NCBI RefSeq assembly: GCF_902500215.1
Contig: NZ_CABVOU010000014.1
Coordinates: 1-64,000, forward strand
DNA length: 64,000 nt
Direction of reading: 5' to 3'
From: Halomonas lysinitropha
GTDB lineage: Bacteria; Pseudomonadota; Gammaproteobacteria; Pseudomonadales; Halomonadaceae
Numbering within the stretch: the stretch's first letter is position 1; each line of letters begins with the position of its first letter. Made by a program: the position numbers and the translations under genes. The notes below the pieces were generated by a model. The model was not told the DNA's origin, searched no databases, and saw nothing but the letters and a program-made list of their open reading frames with translations. This document shows, piece after piece, positions 47,737-56,323 of the stretch.

Positions 47737-49347
47737 TCAGCCGATATGGTTCTTGCGGTTGTAGACGTTGAACTTGCCGGTGGGCGTGTTCAGGTTCTCG
47801 ACGCGCGCCTTCTCTTCCAGGGTCTTGTCGTCGTAGACGATGATGGCACCGTCGTCCTGATGGCCTTCACCGCGGGCCCAGATGGAGACCCACACCTCGG
47901 TACCGGTCTGGTCGTACTCCATGTGCACCGCCACGGCATCATGCTCGATGGGCCGGTCGGCGACATGGATCGGAGTCAGCTCGCGGGTCTCCTTGTCCAT
48001 GACCATGACCCACTGGTTGACGTCGGGCTCAGGGTGCATGGCCTGGTCGATCCAGACATTGTCGGAATCGGGGTGGGTACGCACGAACAGCCCGGGACCG
48101 TCGGTCTCGATCTGGTCACAGATCTGCCAGGCCTGGTCCGGATGGCCCTCGGGATCGTTGCCCCAGAAGGTCATCAGGCCTTCGCCCAGGTGGGTGGTGC
48201 CGGCAACCGGGCCACACTCCGGATCGTTCCAGTTGGCACCCGGGCCCGGGTGGGGCTTGATGCCGGTCTCCAGCATGCTGACCTTCTTGCGGGTCTCGGT
48301 GTCGATGAACACCATCATGTTGCTGTTGTTGGCCGCAATCTGGAAGAAACGACCGGTGGGGTCGAAGAAGCCGTCGTGCAGATACTCGGCGGTCTCCATC
48401 TGCTCGATGCGCAGGTTGTCGAGGTCGCTGTAGTCGACCTGCAAGACCTGTCCGGTCTCCTTGACGTTGACCAGGAAGGTGGGGGCATGCGGGGTGTTGT
48501 AGAGGGCCGCGACGCGCGCCTCGTGGACGTAGTTGCCTTCGGTGTCGTAGCCGCGGGTGGAGACCACCTTGAGGGGCTCCATGGTCTCGGCATCGGCAAT
48601 CACGAAGTGTGGCGGCCAGTAGGCGCCACCGATGACGTACTTGTCCTTCCACTCGCCGTAGTGGGAAACCGCCACGTCACGGGCGTCATAGCCGATGAAG
48701 GTTTCGGCGGTGACCTGGGGCGGATCCATCCACAGGTCGATCTTGGACAGACGGCCATCGCGACCCTGCACGTACCAGAAGCGGCCGTCGGAGCTCTCCT
48801 TGGCCACGTGCACCGCATAGCCGGTCTCGACCTCGGTGACCATCTCCTTGGTATCGGCATCGATGATGCCCATGGCGCCCCGGTCACGCAGGATGGTGAC
48901 CATGAAGTTTTCCCAGTTCAGATCGTGCTGGGGTTCGGTGGGCAGATCCTCCGGCTCGACGAAGACCTGCCAGCGCTCCTTCATCTGGGCGAGTGACATC
49001 TCCGGCGGCTCGACCGGCTCGTTCTGGATGTACTTCGTGATCAGCGTGATCTCCTCTTCGGAGAGGATGCCGTCGAAGTTGTTCATGCCGCCTTCGGTAC
49101 CCAGCGTGATGATGCTCTCCAGGCGACGCTGGCCAAGCTCCTGGGTGTCTTCGGGTAGCAGACCCGGGCCAGTGGCGCCATTACGCAGTGTGCCGTGGCA
49201 ACCCGCGCAGCGCTGGAAATAGATATCAGTGGCGCGTTCCATCTCCTCGGCGCTCAGCTCCGGTGCCGCAGCCTGCACGGCGCCTGCCATGGCCGCCAGC
49301 GGGAAGCTGAGGGCGAAGATCCCCTTACTCAATGCTCTTTTGTACAT
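47737..49347 (-). CDS. nirS: Cytochrome cd1 nitrite reductase NirS
   Basis: NirS reduces nitrite to nitric oxide in the periplasm. The 536-residue protein has a signal peptide (ending AGAVQAAAPE), a c-heme domain (YFQRCAGCHGTLRNGATGPGL, about residues 45-130) and the eight-bladed d1 propeller with typical runs such as KIDLWMDPP and MTFWGNDPEGHP. The ATG at 49347 gives the signal peptide. A perfect DNR-type box lies ~140 bases upstream. Heme d1 biosynthesis genes are not in this window. Confidence 0.95.
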   Translation of the reverse strand: MYKRALSKGIFALSFPLAAMAGAVQAAAPELSAEEMERATDIYFQRCAGCHGTLRNGATGPGLLPEDTQELGQRRLESIITLGTEGGMNNFDGILSEEEITLITKYIQNEPVEPPEMSLAQMKERWQVFVEPEDLPTEPQHDLNWENFMVTILRDRGAMGIIDADTKEMVTEVETGYAVHVAKESSDGRFWYVQGRDGRLSKIDLWMDPPQVTAETFIGYDARDVAVSHYGEWKDKYVIGGAYWPPHFVIADAETMEPLKVVSTRGYDTEGNYVHEARVAALYNTPHAPTFLVNVKETGQVLQVDYSDLDNLRIEQMETAEYLHDGFFDPTGRFFQIAANNSNMMVFIDTETRKKVSMLETGIKPHPGPGANWNDPECGPVAGTTHLGEGLMTFWGNDPEGHPDQAWQICDQIETDGPGLFVRTHPDSDNVWIDQAMHPEPDVNQWVMVMDKETRELTPIHVADRPIEHDAVAVHMEYDQTGTEVWVSIWARGEGHQDDGAIIVYDDKTLEEKARVENLNTPTGKFNVYNRKNHIG

Positions 49348-49487
49348 AACACATGCCTCGCTTGGTTTCCCCTTGGGGTAGTGGCTGGCGGGTGTCACGT
49401 CACGTCCCAAAGTTCGACGTCTTTGACCATGACCATTAGCCACCCTCCACCTAGCATTAGTAGTAGCAGCTTTGCCCCGGACCGCCC

Positions 49488-49501
49488 TTGACCACTGTCA
49501 A
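49488..49501. promoter_or_regulatory. DNR/FNR box of nirS
   Basis: TTGACcactGTCAA is a perfect inverted repeat and a full match to the FNR/DNR consensus. It lies between nirS and the DNR-like regulator gene and should drive nirS. Confidence 0.75.
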
Positions 49502-49573
49502 TAGATGCATCCTGGAGTTGACTTATGTCACAACTAGCGACAACTAAAGTCGGACCGCCTTGACGCTCGCCAT

Positions 49574-50356
49574 TCATGCGCCCGGCACGGCTCTTCGCGA
49601 CACGAAGGCGGACCTACCGGCGGGCATCGCGAGCCTGCCGTTCACGCTGCCGGCAGCGGGGGCGACCTCACCTGTCTGGGCAAATTCGCGCAGCACTGCA
49701 ATGTCGTCGACCCGCACGAAGTTGCGTTCACAATGCACGCCAACCTCCTTGAGACGCGCCATGGCTCGGGAGAAGCTTTCCGGTTTCATGCCCAGCCACC
49801 CGGCGATCAGTAGCTTGTCGCAAGGCAGACAGACGTTGGCCGGCCCCGCATTGCGCGGGCACAGCGAGACAATGAAAGCGGCCAGGCGCTGGTAGGTCGG
49901 CTGATTGGTCAGCTGATCGAGCTGGCGTACCAGATAGCGCAGCATGCTGGAAAGGTTGGCAAGCAGGTTGAGGGCCAGCTCGTGATGCTGCCGCAGGGTC
50001 TCCAGGAAGGGATCCGCGGTGAAGACCAGCAGCCGCGCATCCTCGGCCACGGCTGCATTTACCGGAAAACCGAGGCGATCGAACATCGCCGCCTCGGCGA
50101 AAGACTCTCCTCCCGTATACAACCCGACCACGCACTCATGGCCCTCCGGGCTTTCGCGGAACAGCTTGACCCAGCCGTCGAGCACCACATAGAAGCGATC
50201 CGCCGGCTCGCTTTCACGGAACAGCTCAGTCCCACGGCGATAGCGTCGCTCCAGGGCCCCGTTGACCAGTAGGGCCAGAGTGTCGTCCTCCAGCCCCTTG
50301 AACAGGGGAACCTTGCGGACGACCATCAGGACGTCACGGCTCAGTGGCGTCTTCAT
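49574..50356 (-). CDS. Crp/Fnr-family regulator, DNR-like
   Basis: This 260-residue regulator has an N-terminal cyclic-nucleotide-type sensor domain (about 15-130) and a C-terminal winged helix with KPESFSRAMARL, whose E-SxSR matches readers of TTGA-type sites. It lacks the N-terminal cysteine cluster of FNR, so it does not sense oxygen directly; DNR-type proteins sense nitric oxide through heme. AGGAGGGGG precedes the ATG. It is the last gene after ccmFGHI and lies beside nirS, its probable target. Confidence 0.85.
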   Translation of the reverse strand: MKTPLSRDVLMVVRKVPLFKGLEDDTLALLVNGALERRYRRGTELFRESEPADRFYVVLDGWVKLFRESPEGHECVVGLYTGGESFAEAAMFDRLGFPVNAAVAEDARLLVFTADPFLETLRQHHELALNLLANLSSMLRYLVRQLDQLTNQPTYQRLAAFIVSLCPRNAGPANVCLPCDKLLIAGWLGMKPESFSRAMARLKEVGVHCERNFVRVDDIAVLREFAQTGEVAPAAGSVNGRLAMPAGRSAFVSRRAVPGA

Positions 50357-50378
50357 GACCCCCTCCTCGATTGTGCCT

Positions 50379-51275
50379 TCACGAGGTGCCTCCCGCCTCA
50401 GACGGCGAGAGCTGCATCAGGTTGCCGCGAATGACCTCGGCCTCGTCGGAATCCGGCGGCAGTGAGGCCAGCAGTCGTTCCCAGTGACGACGGGCCGCCG
50501 CCAGCTCCCCCTGTTGCAGAGCGAGAGTGCCAGCCATCCACAAGCTCTGGGCATGGTCGGGGTCGATTGCCAGGGCACGCTCGATCAGCACCCGAGGCTC
50601 GCCATCCAGGCTGCCCTGGCGTTCGGCCAGCACATCGGCGTAGCGGGTCAGCAGGTCCGGGGCGCGATCACCGCCATGCGCCATGGCCTCGCGGAACGCC
50701 CGCTCGGCAGCCTCCAGATCCTCGAGGAACACCAGAGTGCGCCCCAGCAGAATCCAGCTCTCGAGGTCGCCCGGCTCTTCGGCCAGGCGCCCCTGCAGCT
50801 GTTGCGTCAGCATCTGAAACTCGCGCTGTCGCTGGCTCTCCGAAACCGCCTGCGACTCGGGCACCACCGATCGCTGTTCGGCTGGCCGGGTCGCGAACAC
50901 CTCATCGGCATGCCCCACCCACAGATAGATGCCCACGGCCATGAAAGGGAGCGCGGCCACGCTGACGAACGCCGCTGCGCCTGCCAGACGGCGAGGCTGG
51001 TGGCCCGGCCCCTCGTCGTCGTTAGCGTCGATCACGCCACTGTCGAGCAATTCCCGCTCCAGGTCGGCCATGGCAGCGTCGTGCTGCGAGGGGGTGAGGG
51101 TGCCAGCGGCCAGATCGTGATCAAGCTCACGGATACGTTCGCGATGCATCGCCAGGCGGGTCGTCCGATGGGAGTGAACCGACTCCGTGCGTGGCTCGCG
51201 CAACAACGGAACAACCAGGAAGGCCAGCGCGATCAGACAGAGCGCCAGGGCAAGAATCAGAAAGATGCCATTCAT
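50379..51275 (-). CDS. ccmI: CcmI, TPR-containing cytochrome c maturation protein
   Basis: This 298-residue protein has an N-terminal membrane helix (FLILALALCLIALAFLVVPLL), a second helix near residue 100 (AAAFVSVAALPFMAVGIYL) and TPR repeats after it (ESWILLGRTLVFLEDLEAAERAF, LWMAGTLALQQGELAAARRHW). CcmI hands apocytochromes to the CcmF/CcmH heme ligation complex. It lies 15 bases after ccmH. Confidence 0.88.
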   Translation of the reverse strand: MNGIFLILALALCLIALAFLVVPLLREPRTESVHSHRTTRLAMHRERIRELDHDLAAGTLTPSQHDAAMADLERELLDSGVIDANDDEGPGHQPRRLAGAAAFVSVAALPFMAVGIYLWVGHADEVFATRPAEQRSVVPESQAVSESQRQREFQMLTQQLQGRLAEEPGDLESWILLGRTLVFLEDLEAAERAFREAMAHGGDRAPDLLTRYADVLAERQGSLDGEPRVLIERALAIDPDHAQSLWMAGTLALQQGELAAARRHWERLLASLPPDSDEAEVIRGNLMQLSPSEAGGTS

Positions 51276-51290
51276 CGATAATCTCCGGAA

Positions 51291-51776
51291 TCACTCGCCT
51301 CGGCGCAGTCGGTCCAGCGCCTGGCGTTCCTGCTCGGTGAATGCAGGGCGCTGTGACATGCGCTTGCGCCCGCGAATGATCTGCCACCAGACCCCTGCAC
51401 CGATCAGCAGAAGCAGGAAGGGACTGGCCCATAGCACGGCCGTATTGGCCTGCAGTGGCGGTCGATAGCGCACATAGTCGCCGTAGCGCTGCACCATGAA
51501 GTCGATGATCGCCTCCCTATCGTCACCGGCCAGCGTCATGTCGCGGACCCGGCGGCGCATGTCGGCCGCTAGCTCGGCGTTGGATTCGTGGATGGTCTCG
51601 CTCTGGCAGACCGTACAACGCAGCTCACGGATCAGGGTCTGGTACTGTCGCTGCTGTGCCTCGGTCGGGAAGGCGACCGGTTCACCGATGGCGATCGCCA
51701 GAGCCAGCCCCGCCGGCAAGAGCCAGGCGGCCAGGGCCGACAGCCAGCACAACACCAGTGGTATGGTTCGCATCAC
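51291..51776 (-). CDS. ccmH: CcmH, apocytochrome thiol reductant
   Basis: This 161-residue protein has a signal peptide, the redox motif LRCTVCQSE with the typical following INESNA-like ESNAELAADMRRRVRDM, and a C-terminal membrane helix (PFLLLLIGAGVWWQII). It keeps heme-binding cysteines reduced for ligation. It overlaps ccmG by four bases. Confidence 0.92.
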   Translation of the reverse strand: MMRTIPLVLCWLSALAAWLLPAGLALAIAIGEPVAFPTEAQQRQYQTLIRELRCTVCQSETIHESNAELAADMRRRVRDMTLAGDDREAIIDFMVQRYGDYVRYRPPLQANTAVLWASPFLLLLIGAGVWWQIIRGRKRMSQRPAFTEQERQALDRLRRGE

Positions 51777-52318
51777 GAGGACCCCCTTACCTGCTCGGCA
51801 CGCAGTGTCTCGATCAGCGGCAGCACCTCGTCGAGCAAGAGTTGCCGATTCAATGCGCCAATGCGCTTGTAGCGAATGACTCCCTGGGCATCCAGTACAT
51901 AGGTCTCGGGGGTCGCATAGACCCCCCAGTCCATGCCGACATCACCGGTCGGGTCATAGGCGATGGTCCTGTAGGGATTGTCGCTGACGTCGAGATAGCG
52001 CAGCGCTGTCTCACGGTCATCGCGGTAATTGAACCCATGGATGGGGATTCCGCCCCGGGCCAGCTCCATCAGAAGCGGTTTCTCGGCTCTGCAGGTGCTG
52101 CACCAGGTGGCCCAGACATTGACCAGGACCACTTCACCAATGAAGTCCTCCTTGGTGACGAGCCGCTCGGCGTCCTCCAGCGACTCCAGCTCGAAGGTCG
52201 GGGCCGGCTTGCCGATCAACGGTGAGGGCAGCTCACGAGAGTTGAGCCCCAGGCCGAGGAAGAGCAGCCCGAGCAGGGCCACCACGGCCAACAGCGGCAA
52301 CAGCAGACGAACTCGCAT
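51773..52318 (-). CDS. ccmG: CcmG/DsbE, periplasmic thiol-disulfide oxidoreductase
   Basis: This 181-residue membrane-anchored thioredoxin-like protein has an N-terminal helix and the active site VWATWCSTCRAEKPLL. It passes electrons to CcmH. The ATG at 52318 overlaps the ccmF stop by one base (TGATG), so they are translated together. Confidence 0.9.
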   Translation of the reverse strand: MRVRLLLPLLAVVALLGLLFLGLGLNSRELPSPLIGKPAPTFELESLEDAERLVTKEDFIGEVVLVNVWATWCSTCRAEKPLLMELARGGIPIHGFNYRDDRETALRYLDVSDNPYRTIAYDPTGDVGMDWGVYATPETYVLDAQGVIRYKRIGALNRQLLLDEVLPLIETLRAEQVRGSS

Positions 52319-54327
52319 CAGATGGTTACTCCCTGTGTCTCGCCGCCCTGCGGCGGTACCGCAGAAGGGGAACGAGCGTTGCTCGTGCGCCGAGAGGAGA
52401 GACGGTAGCGCTTGTCCGCGGCCGCCAGAAGCCCACCGAAGGCCAGCAAGATGGCTCCACTCCACATCCAGAACATGTAGGGCTTGTAGTAGAGCCGGAA
52501 GCTCCAGGCGTCACCTTCCAGCCGCTCGCCCAAGGAGACGTAGATGTCGCGCGTTGGCGCACGGTGCAGCGCAGCCTGGTTCATGGCATTGCCGGGCTGG
52601 GTATCGTAGTAGCGCCGTTGCGGCATGAGGGTCGCCACCGGGCGCCCGTCGCGGGTCACCGCCAGGGTGGCCTGGTCGGCATCCCAGTTGGCGCCGCGCA
52701 AGGCCTCGATGCGCTGCAGGGCGAAATCGTAGCCCGCCACCGAGGCCGTCTCGCCGGGCTCCAGGCGAACGTCGCGCTCGATCTCGTAGGTGTTGACCAT
52801 GGCGATAGCCACCACCACCATCGCCAGCCCCAAGTGGGCCAGATGCATGCCGATAAAGCTGGGCCTCGCGACCCTTCTGATCCGGACAGACCACGGCTGA
52901 TTCGCGCTACCCAGGCGCTTGTGAATGTCCAGCAGGGCGGTGACGAGGATCCACACCGCCAGCATCAGTGACAGCGCGGTCAGCGGCCGCCAGGCACCCA
53001 CCGCCAGCGGCCAGAGGCCGCCGGCGATCACACTGACCGCCAGCGCCCAGCGCAGCCGCCGGAAGGTCTCGTGTGGGTTGCTCTGTTTCCACATCACCGC
53101 GGGGCCCAGGCCGATGAGGAAGAGCAACGGCAGCATCAGGGGGGTGAAGACCGTATCGAAGTAGGGCGGGCCCACGGAGATCTTGCCCAGCCCGAAGGCA
53201 TCCAGCGCCAGCGGATAGAGGGTGCCGATGAAGACGGCGGCACACGCCACCGTGAGCAGCACGTTGTTGGCGAGCAGCAACGACTCACGGGAATACCAGG
53301 AGAAGGCTCCCCCGAGCCCCACGCGCGGCGCCCGCCAAGCATAGAGGGTCAACGACCCGAGCAGGGTCAGTGTCAGCATGCCCAGGATGAAGACCCCACG
53401 CTCCGGGTCGGTGGCGAAAGCGTGAACCGAGGTGATGACCCCGGAGCGAACGATGAAGGCACCCAGCACAGTCAGCGCGAAGGCGAGAATGGCCAGCATC
53501 AGGGTCCACACCTTGAAGCCACCACGCTTCTCGGTCACTGCCAGGGAGTGGATCAGGGCGGTGACGATCAGCCAGGGCAGGAAGGAGGCATTCTCGACGG
53601 GGTCCCAGAACCACCAGCCACCCCAGCCCAACTCGTAATAGGCCCACCAGGAGCCGACCGCGATACCCAGGGTGAGAAACACCCAGGTCACGATGGTCCA
53701 GGGACGTGACCAGCGCGCCCAGGCGGCATCCAGGCGCCCACCGAGCAGCGCGGCGATGGCGAAGGCGAAGATGACCGCCGTGCCCACATAGCCCATGTAG
53801 AGCAGCGGCGGATGCAGGATCATCCCGGGATCCTGCAGCAACGGGTTCATTCCGCGACCTTCGCCGGGCCCAGGGACGATGCGATCGAAGGGATTCGAGG
53901 TGAACACCGTGAAGGCGATGAAGCCCACCGAGACCATGCCCAGCACGCCCAGCACCCGCGCCTGCATTTCCTGCGGCAGCGAGCGACTGAAGCGCGCCAC
54001 GGCCAGGCCCCAGGCACCAAGAATCAGCACCCAGAGAAGCAGTGAGCCTTCATGTCCTCCCCATACTGCGGTCACCTTGTAGATGAGGGGCTGGCTGAGG
54101 CTCGAATTGCTGGCAACGTAGCGCACCGAAAAATCGCTGACCACGAAGGCCCAGGTCAGCACCGCATAGGCGATAGAGAGCAGGACGAACTGGCCTGCGG
54201 CCAGGAATCGCCCCGAGCGCATCAGCCGCGGATCACCGACCTGCGCGCCCAGCAGGGGCAGAAAACATTGGGCCAGCGCCAGACAAAGCGCCAGGATCAA
54301 CGCGAAGTTGCCGAGTTCTGCCATCAT
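52318..54327 (-). CDS. ccmF: CcmF, heme lyase subunit of cytochrome c maturation
   Basis: This 669-residue multi-helix protein has the heme-handling tryptophan-rich motif WGGWWFWDPVENAS and conserved runs GHEGSLLLWVLILG and DPGMILHPPLLYMGYVG. It attaches heme to apocytochromes with CcmH and CcmI. The ATG at 54327 follows GAGG. It opens ccmFGHI-regulator. An NsrR-like site and an FNR box lie upstream. ccmABCDE are absent here and must be elsewhere. Confidence 0.93.
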   Translation of the reverse strand: MMAELGNFALILALCLALAQCFLPLLGAQVGDPRLMRSGRFLAAGQFVLLSIAYAVLTWAFVVSDFSVRYVASNSSLSQPLIYKVTAVWGGHEGSLLLWVLILGAWGLAVARFSRSLPQEMQARVLGVLGMVSVGFIAFTVFTSNPFDRIVPGPGEGRGMNPLLQDPGMILHPPLLYMGYVGTAVIFAFAIAALLGGRLDAAWARWSRPWTIVTWVFLTLGIAVGSWWAYYELGWGGWWFWDPVENASFLPWLIVTALIHSLAVTEKRGGFKVWTLMLAILAFALTVLGAFIVRSGVITSVHAFATDPERGVFILGMLTLTLLGSLTLYAWRAPRVGLGGAFSWYSRESLLLANNVLLTVACAAVFIGTLYPLALDAFGLGKISVGPPYFDTVFTPLMLPLLFLIGLGPAVMWKQSNPHETFRRLRWALAVSVIAGGLWPLAVGAWRPLTALSLMLAVWILVTALLDIHKRLGSANQPWSVRIRRVARPSFIGMHLAHLGLAMVVVAIAMVNTYEIERDVRLEPGETASVAGYDFALQRIEALRGANWDADQATLAVTRDGRPVATLMPQRRYYDTQPGNAMNQAALHRAPTRDIYVSLGERLEGDAWSFRLYYKPYMFWMWSGAILLAFGGLLAAADKRYRLSSRRTSNARSPSAVPPQGGETQGVTI

Positions 54328-54464
54328 GGCGCCGCCCTCTCTTCCTCGGCACTGCCGGATCAAGGCCCCTCGGGGGCAGCAGCGCGCTTCCTGTGTTACC
54401 GACCGAAAGCGCCGGATGACGCGACTCGGTCTGCTCAGGAGGCATGGTCGAAGGTCCGGCCAAT

Positions 54465-54487
54465 AAAATCCATACCAAATGCATCTT
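54465..54487. promoter_or_regulatory. NsrR-like site upstream of ccmF
   Basis: On the minus strand AAGATGCATTT is an exact NsrR arm, followed by one base and an opposite arm matching at seven of eleven positions, 23 bp in total. It lies between the FNR box and ccmF, a good place for repression. Confidence 0.6.
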
Positions 54488-54490
54488 TTG

Positions 54491-54504
54491 GTGACCCATA
54501 TCAA
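54491..54504. promoter_or_regulatory. FNR/DNR-type box before ccmF
   Basis: gTGACccatATCAA matches nine of ten bases of TTGAC/T-N4-ATCAA. It is directly beside the NsrR-like site, so the operon may need both low oxygen and nitric oxide. Confidence 0.6.
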
Positions 54505-54522
54505 ACCTTGGGTCAGCAGGGG

Positions 54523-54669
54523 CTAGATCCTCTTGTGCTCCAGCAGCAGGAGGAGTCTTTCGCCGGCCCGCACCAGCACGATAATGCCATTCAGGAGGGT
54601 GGCCAGGGTCTGCCCGGCCAAGGTGTCGATGAGTCCAGCGGGGGCACGCCGAGCCCAGTGCAATCGCAG
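54523..54669 (-). pseudogene. Short coding remnant upstream of ccmF
   Basis: The minus frame ending at 54523 reads GLIDTLAGQTLATLLNGIIV followed by a basic, leucine-rich end LLLLLEHKRI. It looks like the last helix of a membrane or coiled protein. A stop lies 48 codons upstream and no start fits. The family is not recognised. Confidence 0.3.
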
Positions 54670-54701
54670 TTAGACGAAGCGAGAGGCGCCGGGGACAGGT
54701 T

Positions 54702-54723
54702 AAAGGGGAGATACCGTCTCCCC
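54702..54723 (-). terminator. Hairpin with T-run, minus strand
   Basis: GGGGAGA and TCTCCCC form a seven-base perfect stem around TACCG. Read on the minus strand it is followed by TTTAA. It could stop leftward transcription entering the ccm promoter region. Confidence 0.5.
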
Positions 54724-54842
54724 CGACCGGCGGCCACAAGGCACAGGGCATCGCGGATATCGATGTTCCCGTGCAGAATGACAACGGTAAAGAAGTCCGG
54801 TATCACCCTGCTGGGTGACCCAGCCACGCAAGGAGAGTGACG

Positions 54843-55208
54843 GTGGCCGTTTTGTTGTTCCATCTGCGCCATGTGCCCGACGAGGAAGCCGAGGAGGTTC
54901 GCCGGCTGCTCGATGAGCATAGCCTGGATACCTTCGAGACCCGGGCGGGCTTCTGGGGGATGGGCGTGGCGGCAATCTGGCTGCGCGACCCGCACGAGCT
55001 GCCGCGAGCCCGGGCACTGATCGACGCTTACCAGCACGCGCTCGGCGAACGGATGCGGCACGAGCATGATGTCCTCGCCGCTCGCGGCGAGGCACCTACG
55101 CTATGGCGACGCCTGACGCGCCAGCCGATCCGTACGCTGCTGTTCGCCCTGCTCGCCGCCGGCGTGCTTGCTCTCTCGCTGCTGCCCTTCCTGTGGATGG
55201 CCGGCTGA
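54843..55208 (+). CDS. DUF6164-type small membrane protein
   Basis: This 121-residue protein has a soluble N-terminal part (LLFHLRHVPDEEAEEVRRLL, TFETRAGFWGMGVAAIWL) and a single C-terminal helix (LLFALLAAGVLALSLLPFLW). It resembles the uncharacterised DUF6164 group. The GTG at 54843 is chosen because AGGAG lies seven bases before it; a GTG at 54837 is too close. It converges on the EAL gene with seven bases between stops. Function is unknown. Confidence 0.65.
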   Translation: MAVLLFHLRHVPDEEAEEVRRLLDEHSLDTFETRAGFWGMGVAAIWLRDPHELPRARALIDAYQHALGERMRHEHDVLAARGEAPTLWRRLTRQPIRTLLFALLAAGVLALSLLPFLWMAG

Positions 55209-55215
55209 ACCCGTT

Positions 55216-56007
55216 TCAGGCGCCCGGCCGGCGACTCTCGTCGCGCAGTGCTGTCAGGGCGGGCTCCAGGTCCGCGGCCAGTGCGGCCACCGCCGGTCGC
55301 GCATGGAAATAGCCCTGCTGGCGTGTAATGCCCGCCCGCGCCAGCCAGAGTGCCTCCCCCCGGGTCTCCACGCCTTCGGCGATCAGCAGGATATCGAGCT
55401 CGTCGGCCAGTCGCTTCACGGCCTTCAGCAGGATCTGGCGGCGACGATCACCATCGCAGCCCATGATCAGCTCACGATCGACCTTGAGGTTGTCGGGCGT
55501 CAGGTCGGTCAGCAGGTCCAGGTTGGCATAGCCATTGCCGAAGTCGTCCAGGGCCGTGGTAAAGCCCATGGTACGGTAGGCTTGGATAATGTTGAGCAAG
55601 TGCTGGCGATCCCTGACCCGTTCAGTCTCGGTGATCTCGAAGACGAGGCGCTCGGTGGGCCAGCCGACCCGCGCCGAGACGTCCAGGGTCGCCTGAATGC
55701 AGGCTTCGGGCTCATAGACCGCATTGGGCAGGAAGTTGATCGACAGATTCTCACGCATGCCCAGCGCACTTGCCATCTCGATGGCCCGCACCCGGCATGC
55801 CTGGTCAAAACGATAGAGCAGGTCGTCGGTAACCTGCGCGAGGATACTCCAGGCCGACTCGCCCGCCGGCCCCCGTACCAATGCCTCGTAGGTGGTGATT
55901 CGTGCCGCATCAACGTCGACAATCGGCTGAAAAGCCATGGTGAACTCGAAGGGCAACTCCCGGTCGCAGCGCCCGCATTCTCCCGCGACTCGTGAACAGC
56001 TCGACAT
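55216..56007 (-). CDS. EAL-domain c-di-GMP phosphodiesterase
   Basis: This 263-residue protein is almost all one EAL domain: YEALVRG (EALxR), INFLPNAVYEP, FEITETERV, LDDFGNGYANLDLL, LKVDRELI and LLIAEGVET. The catalytic residues appear intact, so it likely hydrolyses c-di-GMP. The N-terminus has a short CxxC-containing segment (CSRVAGECGRCDREL) that might bind metal or sense redox. The ATG at 56007 follows AAGGAG. It is divergent from a phytochrome-GGDEF gene. Confidence 0.85.
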   Translation of the reverse strand: MSSCSRVAGECGRCDRELPFEFTMAFQPIVDVDAARITTYEALVRGPAGESAWSILAQVTDDLLYRFDQACRVRAIEMASALGMRENLSINFLPNAVYEPEACIQATLDVSARVGWPTERLVFEITETERVRDRQHLLNIIQAYRTMGFTTALDDFGNGYANLDLLTDLTPDNLKVDRELIMGCDGDRRRQILLKAVKRLADELDILLIAEGVETRGEALWLARAGITRQQGYFHARPAVAALAADLEPALTALRDESRRPGA

Positions 56008-56323
56008 CGGCGACTCCTTGTCTGTACTTGTCGGTATATTCCACGGCAAGGGGCTCGAGGAAACCTATGACTGGCCGAGGACAGCTACCAACGACTCACT
56101 ATCCCAAGCTCGGAAGGGCGACGCAATAGTTGCGCGGCGGGTCCAGTCGGTGACACCGGACAGTTCACCCCGCCTCGGCCAGGGTGTAGTGTCATCATGA
56201 ACTCCGCCATGAGATGCCAGCTCTTGATCCCCCCGACACGCTGGAGCGAGGTCCCCAGGTCAGCGCCGGCCCGACCGGTCGCTGCCCTGGCAAAACGCTG
56301 GACCCAACGCCTGGAGTTCGCAG
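56008..56323. other. Divergent promoter region between EAL and phytochrome genes
   Basis: No gene, terminator or recognisable regulator site is visible in these ~315 bases. Confidence 0.5.

Larger units (their letters stand above)
54328..54842. other. Promoter region of the ccm operon, with a short coding remnant
   Basis: It holds an NsrR-like site (54465-54487), an FNR/DNR box (54491-54504), a short minus-strand remnant (54523-54669) and a hairpin (54702-54723). Otherwise there is nothing recognisable. Another small hairpin (TCACCC/GGGTGA) at about 54803-54818 lies just before the next plus-strand gene. Confidence 0.5.

Noticed and set aside
49501..49512. ATAGATGCATCC beside the nirS DNR box as an NsrR site
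   Set aside because: Only the central GATGCAT matches; no second arm with correct spacing is found.
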